Positions 56,324-60,359 of a stretch of 60,359 nucleotides of DNA are shown here, in pieces. Every line of letters starts with the position of its first letter. Positions within the stretch are counted from its first letter, which is position 1. The DNA is from Streptomyces sp. UNOB3_S3. GTDB taxonomy: Bacteria; Actinomycetota; Actinomycetes; Streptomycetales; Streptomycetaceae. The notes under the pieces were generated by a model. It was not told where the DNA came from. It saw only the letters and a list, made by a program, of their open reading frames with translations, and did not search any database. The stretch covers positions 1 through 60,359 of the forward strand of contig NZ_JAILXP010000003.1 of the NCBI RefSeq assembly GCF_020740895.1, in the 5' to 3' direction. Both the position numbers and the translations under genes were made by a program.

Positions 56324-59300
56324 GAGGGCACCTCCGCGACGGTGACTCGGTGTTCGACGGAATAGACGGTCTCGCGCGGCCCGCAGTCGATCCGGTCGAC
56401 GGGAGGCGACGCCTCACCGGTCACCGGATCCACCGGGACCATCTCCACCGTGGCGACCCTGCCCACCCCCGGCACGCCCTCCAGGACGCGGAACGCCTCG
56501 CCCACGTGGACCGGACGCCCCAGCGGCCACCCGGTCCCGTCCCGGCCGCCGCCGATGGGGCTGAAGTACCGGTAGAGGGCACGTTCGGCGGCGACGCGCA
56601 GCTCCGCGCGCTCATCGGCGGTGCGGTAGTCGGCGGGCACGACACGGGCGTCGAAGCGGATGCCGTGGTACACGGGCCGCACCAGCCACACCGGGACCCC
56701 CTCGGGCTGGCAGGCCCGCAGCGCCCGGCGCAGGGTGTCACAGGCGTCCCGGGTGGGCGTGAGCATGTGGTACGGGAACCAGCCGCGTTCGTCCGTGGTG
56801 ACGAAGGGGACGACCATCAGCGTGACACCGGCCTGGGTGCTGCCACCGCTGGTGTCGGTGTAGCCGTTCCTGCCGTCGTGCGAGGCGGAGGTGTTGCGCA
56901 CGCCGACGACGCGCTCGTCCGGTGTCCTGGGACGGCAGATCCTGCCCGGTTCGATGTCGTTGGCGGCCGCGCCGAGTGTCGTCCTGTACGTGCCGTGAGC
57001 CGTGATGAGGGCGTCCTTGGGCGGAATGGCACCGTGCTGCCCGGCCTCCGAGGAGCCCCCCGTCACCTTGGGGCCGAAGTGGACGTACCCCGTGCTGGCG
57101 TTGAGGACCACATGCTTGTCGTGCGGACCGGACTTCTCGAAGGACGTGACGGTCGTCCAGCCCTCCGCCGCCACACGGACCGCCGGGAGCGGCAGGCACA
57201 CCGGGGCGTACAGCAGAGGGTGGGCCTGCCCCGCCTCGCCCGTGGAGGGGAACGGCCTTGTGCCCTGGTCGTGTTCCTCGTACTGCTCCGCGAGGACGCT
57301 CCCGGTGCTTCCCGAGTCGGCGTAGACCGTGTACGTCGTGGTGGGGGTGCCCTTGGGGTCGAGGATCTGGACGGTGATCCAGCACGAGGCATCCTCCGCC
57401 GGAAACCCGGATCCCAGTGCTGCCACGGCGTTCCGCGCCGTCGTGGCCAGTGCCCCGTGCTCGACGGCGGCCTGCCACCGTGCCGATCCGCCCAGGGGAA
57501 CGGGGTGGGCGGAGACCTCGCCGCCACCCGCCACACCGATCCTCCGCGCCGGTGCCGAGGCGTACGCGAGCGGGGCGGACGTGTCCCACCACGGTGTCTC
57601 CTTCCTCGGCGCGAACACCGACACCGCGACGCGGTCCTGCGGCGACCGGTCGCCGTCCGCCGCCACCCAGAGCGTGAGATGGCGCGGATCGTGCGTCTTC
57701 CCGATCTCCACCAGGGCGAGGACCAGCCGGCCACCGTCCTGGAACGGCCCGGAGAACGTTCCGTCCGCCCGGTAGTCGCCCGCGGTGAACATGCCGACGG
57801 CCGTGGTGACCCCGGCGGTGAGCCGTAACGGCGCCGCGCCGGCGACATCCGGAGGGAGACGTTCGGCGTCCGCCCTGGTCGTGAAGACCGTCTTCCCGTC
57901 GGCCGTCGTGACCTGGAGCCCGGCGGGGATCCGCTCCGTGCCCGCCGCCAGGGTGAGGCTGATGTCCGTTTTCGCGGGTACCCACGGCAGATAGTTGCGG
58001 GCCGGATCGAGCGCGTCATGGGGGACGTCGCGGAGGTGGTGGATACGGCCCATGCCCGCCGACGCGGCCAGCGCGAGCTGCTCGTAGTCGCCGGGGACGA
58101 CCGCCCGCTCCGGCAGCGGAGAACCCAGGGGCAGCCGTGTCGCGCAGGCCGCGGCGGTCTCGCCCTCCGTACCGCCGACGGCCGGCGCGGGGTTGGTCAC
58201 CGAGGAGACGTACGGCAGGGGTGTCCGCAGCACCGTCAGGGTGCGGGCGGGCACATTGCCCCGGGCGCCGCCGCCGGTCAGATACCGGCGGATCCGTACG
58301 ACCGCTCCCGCCGGCAGGGGCGCCCCGTGCCGGCGCGGCCCCCGGGCCCCGACCACCACGGGAGCGAAGACGGCCTCCCCGGTACGGGGATCCAGCGTGA
58401 AGTGCCGGTCGTCCGGCCCCGACCCCGCGAGGGAGGCCACATGCGTCCACTGGGTCACCCGGTCGTCGAGCACCGCTTCCACCACGAGGGGGTCGGTGCT
58501 GCGGGGGAGCGGTGGGTGGGCGAAGCGGAGCCGCTCGCCGGGAGCACCGGTGGCGGTCCCCAGCGTCTCGCTGCGCACCAGCCGCGCCTGGACGACCGGG
58601 ACGGAGACGACGAGCACCGGCTGAAGGGCGAGATGCGTCAGCGGACTCTGCCCGGGAACGGTGCGGTAGCGGATCAGCCCGACGTCCCGCAGCCGCTGGA
58701 GGAAGAAACCGCCCTGGCCGTCCGGCCGCCGGAGCCTGAGCAGGAGTTGCGCGGGCGCGTGGGCGGGCGGCAGGTCGAGGGAGACCCGGCCCGGACGGTC
58801 GGAGGAGGTCACCGTGTCCGTGACCACCCGGCAACTGGTCCAGTGCGTACCCTGCCAGGCTTCCCAGCTGCCCGGGACCACCCCGTCGCCGAGCGGAGCC
58901 GGGCCCAGCCGGACGTCCAGCGTCACGCGCGTACTCGGCACCGGCACCGAGAGGACGGCCAAGGCGTAGGAAGAGCCTTGCGCGGGTGTGGTGATCACCC
59001 TTCCCGGGCCCGTGTTCGCCAGGACGTCCTCGGGCCGTGGGAAGTCGCCGAGGTAGGGAAGGTTGAGGTGGAAGGCGGGTCCGGGGAAGGCGGCCTCGCC
59101 GGGCGCCACGGTCACCGACGAGCCGAAAGCGGTCAGCGTCCCCTCCAGGGCGCCGTCGGCCACCCGCTCCTCCGCGAAGTCACCGGCCGCGACGAGGACG
59201 CACGGATTGAGCACCGCGTCCGTCAGCGTGGTGAAGACGACCGGATCCTCGTCGCCCACCGGCCGGGTCGCCACCTCCTGGCCGGCGGGCACCACCACCG

Positions 59301-59592
59301 GTTCCGGTGACGGCGCGGCGAGTTGCAGGACGGCCTCCGTCCGCGCGGGCGCGGCCCGGTACGGCCGCACGCCCAGCAGGCTCAGCACCTGGAGCCGGCG
59401 CTGGTCGGCGGCCAGATTGAGCCGGTCGCGCACGGCCATGACCATGTCGGCGCACGTCTCGATCAGCCCCTGGCCGGGGTCCGCCAGATCCTGCCCCGTC
59501 CACACACCCACCTTCCCGCGCACGCCGGCGACGGCGGCGGCGACGACCTCGTCGCGGGTGCGGCCGTCGTACTCGGGCGTCGGCAGACTCAT
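56320..59592 (-). CDS. Baseplate J-like assembly protein (large form)
   Basis: The product is 1,090 aa from the ATG at 59592 (GGGAGGT upstream). The N-terminus (VWTGQDLADPGQGLIETCAD, MVMAVRDRLNLAADQRRLQV) and the beta-rich middle with QLAAPSPEPVVVPAGQEVAT fit the putative baseplate assembly proteins of eCIS (gpJ/Pvc11-12 type). The C-terminus is the gpJ-like end GWPLGRPVHVGEAFRVLEGV, PGVGRVATVEMVPVDP. Such proteins form the wedge that links tube, spike and sheath. Leu589 is encoded by TTA (57826-57828). It is followed by four genes in 4-nt overlap and preceded by tail protein I, 17 bp away. Confidence 0.88.
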   Translation of the reverse strand: MSLPTPEYDGRTRDEVVAAAVAGVRGKVGVWTGQDLADPGQGLIETCADMVMAVRDRLNLAADQRRLQVLSLLGVRPYRAAPARTEAVLQLAAPSPEPVVVPAGQEVATRPVGDEDPVVFTTLTDAVLNPCVLVAAGDFAEERVADGALEGTLTAFGSSVTVAPGEAAFPGPAFHLNLPYLGDFPRPEDVLANTGPGRVITTPAQGSSYALAVLSVPVPSTRVTLDVRLGPAPLGDGVVPGSWEAWQGTHWTSCRVVTDTVTSSDRPGRVSLDLPPAHAPAQLLLRLRRPDGQGGFFLQRLRDVGLIRYRTVPGQSPLTHLALQPVLVVSVPVVQARLVRSETLGTATGAPGERLRFAHPPLPRSTDPLVVEAVLDDRVTQWTHVASLAGSGPDDRHFTLDPRTGEAVFAPVVVGARGPRRHGAPLPAGAVVRIRRYLTGGGARGNVPARTLTVLRTPLPYVSSVTNPAPAVGGTEGETAAACATRLPLGSPLPERAVVPGDYEQLALAASAGMGRIHHLRDVPHDALDPARNYLPWVPAKTDISLTLAAGTERIPAGLQVTTADGKTVFTTRADAERLPPDVAGAAPLRLTAGVTTAVGMFTAGDYRADGTFSGPFQDGGRLVLALVEIGKTHDPRHLTLWVAADGDRSPQDRVAVSVFAPRKETPWWDTSAPLAYASAPARRIGVAGGGEVSAHPVPLGGSARWQAAVEHGALATTARNAVAALGSGFPAEDASCWITVQILDPKGTPTTTYTVYADSGSTGSVLAEQYEEHDQGTRPFPSTGEAGQAHPLLYAPVCLPLPAVRVAAEGWTTVTSFEKSGPHDKHVVLNASTGYVHFGPKVTGGSSEAGQHGAIPPKDALITAHGTYRTTLGAAANDIEPGRICRPRTPDERVVGVRNTSASHDGRNGYTDTSGGSTQAGVTLMVVPFVTTDERGWFPYHMLTPTRDACDTLRRALRACQPEGVPVWLVRPVYHGIRFDARVVPADYRTADERAELRVAAERALYRYFSPIGGGRDGTGWPLGRPVHVGEAFRVLEGVPGVGRVATVEMVPVDPVTGEASPPVDRIDCGPRETVYSVEHRVTVAEVPS

Positions 59593-59609
59593 TGGTGAGC
59601 GACCTCCCG

Positions 59610-60143
59610 TCAGGAGCCGGCGATGATGACGACGACCTTGAAGGACAGGTGCGCCGGGCAGTGGGCCCGCACCAGGCGCGTGAGCCGGCTCTCCAGTGCC
59701 CGCCGGTCCTGCCCGGCGGGGGCGGTCAGGGTGACGGTGAGCATGCGTCCGGCGCGGGGAGCGGGGTCGGAGTCGGTGAAGACGAGCCCCGGGTCGTCGA
59801 CGACGAGCGTGTACTCCGGCGGCACCCAGCGCAGGATCTCCCGGGCCTCCAGCGACAGCCCGTACGGTGTCCCGCGGTACGCCGCGAGCCGGGCCGCGAG
59901 GTCGACGGCCTCGCGCCGCCGGACCTCGGGCCAGCCCGGCTCGACACGGGCCCCGGTGATCCGGACCAGCCAGTCGAGGAAGGCGGGAGGCGCGCGCCAG
60001 GGGTCGAGGACCGCGTCGAGGCCGTCGAGGCGTTCCTCGGCGGGCGCCATGACCTCACCGATCGCGGCCGCGAACGCCTGCGCGACGGTGTCACGGCCGT
60101 AGACGGCGGGCAGGGGCAGTGGACGGGTGGGGGAAGTCGGCAC
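59610..60143 (-). CDS. Phage tail protein I (gpI-like baseplate wedge)
   Basis: The product is 177 aa if started at the GTG at 60143, which lies 9 nt after AGGAGG; the in-frame GTG at 60149 is only 3 nt from it. The core WRAPPAFLDWLVRITGARVE, PGWPEVRRREAVDLAARLAA, YRGTPYGLSLEAREI is typical of the P2 gpI family. The C-terminal segment, SFKVVVIIAGS, follows an RLVRAHCPAHLSFKV motif common in eCIS tail protein I. It joins baseplate J proteins in the wedge and often holds fibres. Confidence 0.85.
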   Translation of the reverse strand: MPTSPTRPLPLPAVYGRDTVAQAFAAAIGEVMAPAEERLDGLDAVLDPWRAPPAFLDWLVRITGARVEPGWPEVRRREAVDLAARLAAYRGTPYGLSLEAREILRWVPPEYTLVVDDPGLVFTDSDPAPRAGRMLTVTLTAPAGQDRRALESRLTRLVRAHCPAHLSFKVVVIIAGS

Positions 60144-60180
60144 GGTCACGGTCCTCCTGAGGGCTCGTCGGGTTCGTGGT

Positions 60181-60359
60181 TCAGCCGTCCGCGGGGGCGA
60201 TGTCGAGGCCGACGTCCCCGAGGAGGACCAGGCCGCCGTCGGACACCTCGACGGACGACACCTGCCGCCCGCTGTCGTCGGTGAGGGTCACGCCGGTCGT
60301 GCCCCGCAGCCGTGGCACCCTCTCCAGCACGGCGAAGACGTCGCCGGCGTGGACTCGCC
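60181..60359 (-). CDS. Baseplate J-like protein, C-terminal end (runs off the window)
   Basis: The last 58 codons end at the TGA at 60181-60183. The visible peptide, RVHAGDVFAVLERVPRLRGT, TGVTLTDDSGRQ and DGGLVLLGDVGLDIAPADG, resembles the end of the downstream baseplate J protein (VHVGEAFRVLEGVPGVGRV). It is therefore probably a second gpJ/Pvc11-12-type gene. The start lies beyond 60359. Confidence 0.7.
   Translation of the reverse strand, partial: RVHAGDVFAVLERVPRLRGTTGVTLTDDSGRQVSSVEVSDGGLVLLGDVGLDIAPADG

Noticed and set aside
1-60359. CRISPR arrays, tRNA genes, insertion sequences
   Set aside because: No regularly spaced direct repeats, tRNA cloverleaf sequences or transposase-like proteins were recognised by eye. 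A tRNAscan or IS search would be decisive.

Overview
The DNA is very GC-rich with strong G/C bias at third codon positions, purine-rich ribosome binding sites, frequent GTG starts and rare TTA codons. Together with mycothiol-type enzymes, a GPP34 protein, DUF5954, DUF5701 and a LppP/LprE lipoprotein, this points to a Streptomyces chromosome, probably an accessory-rich part of it. No rRNA, tRNA, CRISPR array, transposase or integrase was seen.

Bases 1-23,840 are a patchwork of small regulator/target modules. They are LysR with a mycothiol-dependent isomerase-like protein, HxlR with an MFS exporter, MerR with an Old Yellow Enzyme, PadR with an acyl-CoA dehydrogenase, and TetR with a methyltransferase. 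Several intergenic regions carry clear palindromic operators. Between the modules are a CatB-type acetyltransferase, a DUF6542/LCP cell-wall pair, a serine hydrolase, an acyl-CoA ligase, a secreted amidase, a DUF333-like secreted protein and an unusual fusion of a degenerate P450 with a PEP mutase/isocitrate lyase domain. Fragments of a MerR gene and of a maleylpyruvate isomerase-type gene mark decayed loci, and a phosphatase remnant lies further right near 38 kb.

Bases 23,983-32,428 hold a four-gene operon: a 1,056-aa patatin-like phospholipase with C-terminal membrane segments, a Trypco1 protein, a 1,409-aa trypsin/nSTAND/WD40 protein, and a LppP/LprE-type lipoprotein. The domain set matches the architecture of bacterial conflict (immunity) systems. 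The large STAND gene has one TTA codon.

Bases 32,462-43,037 are mostly housekeeping or transport genes: a decapeptide-repeat membrane protein, an alpha/beta hydrolase, an ABC exporter, ribosomal protein L25, a CtaG-type protein, an APC permease, a GNAT protein, DUF5954, cyclophilin B and a secreted acid phosphatase.

Bases 43,183-60,359 are an extracellular/cytoplasmic contractile injection system (eCIS) that runs off the right edge. The plus strand carries sheath, tube, second sheath and a small unknown protein. The minus strand carries, in transcription order, the end of a baseplate-J-like gene, tail protein I, a second baseplate-J gene, a 988-aa beta-propeller protein, DUF4255, an AAA+ ATPase and a 783-aa protein ending in an R-S-ExE ADP-ribosyltransferase domain. 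The last five are linked by four successive 4-nt start/stop overlaps. A class I terpene synthase with two TTA codons sits between the two halves. TTA codons in the baseplate and terpene synthase genes suggest a link to bldA-controlled development. The best candidates for new biology are this injection system with its toxin, beta-propeller and twin mosaic sheaths, and the patatin-Trypco1-STAND operon.
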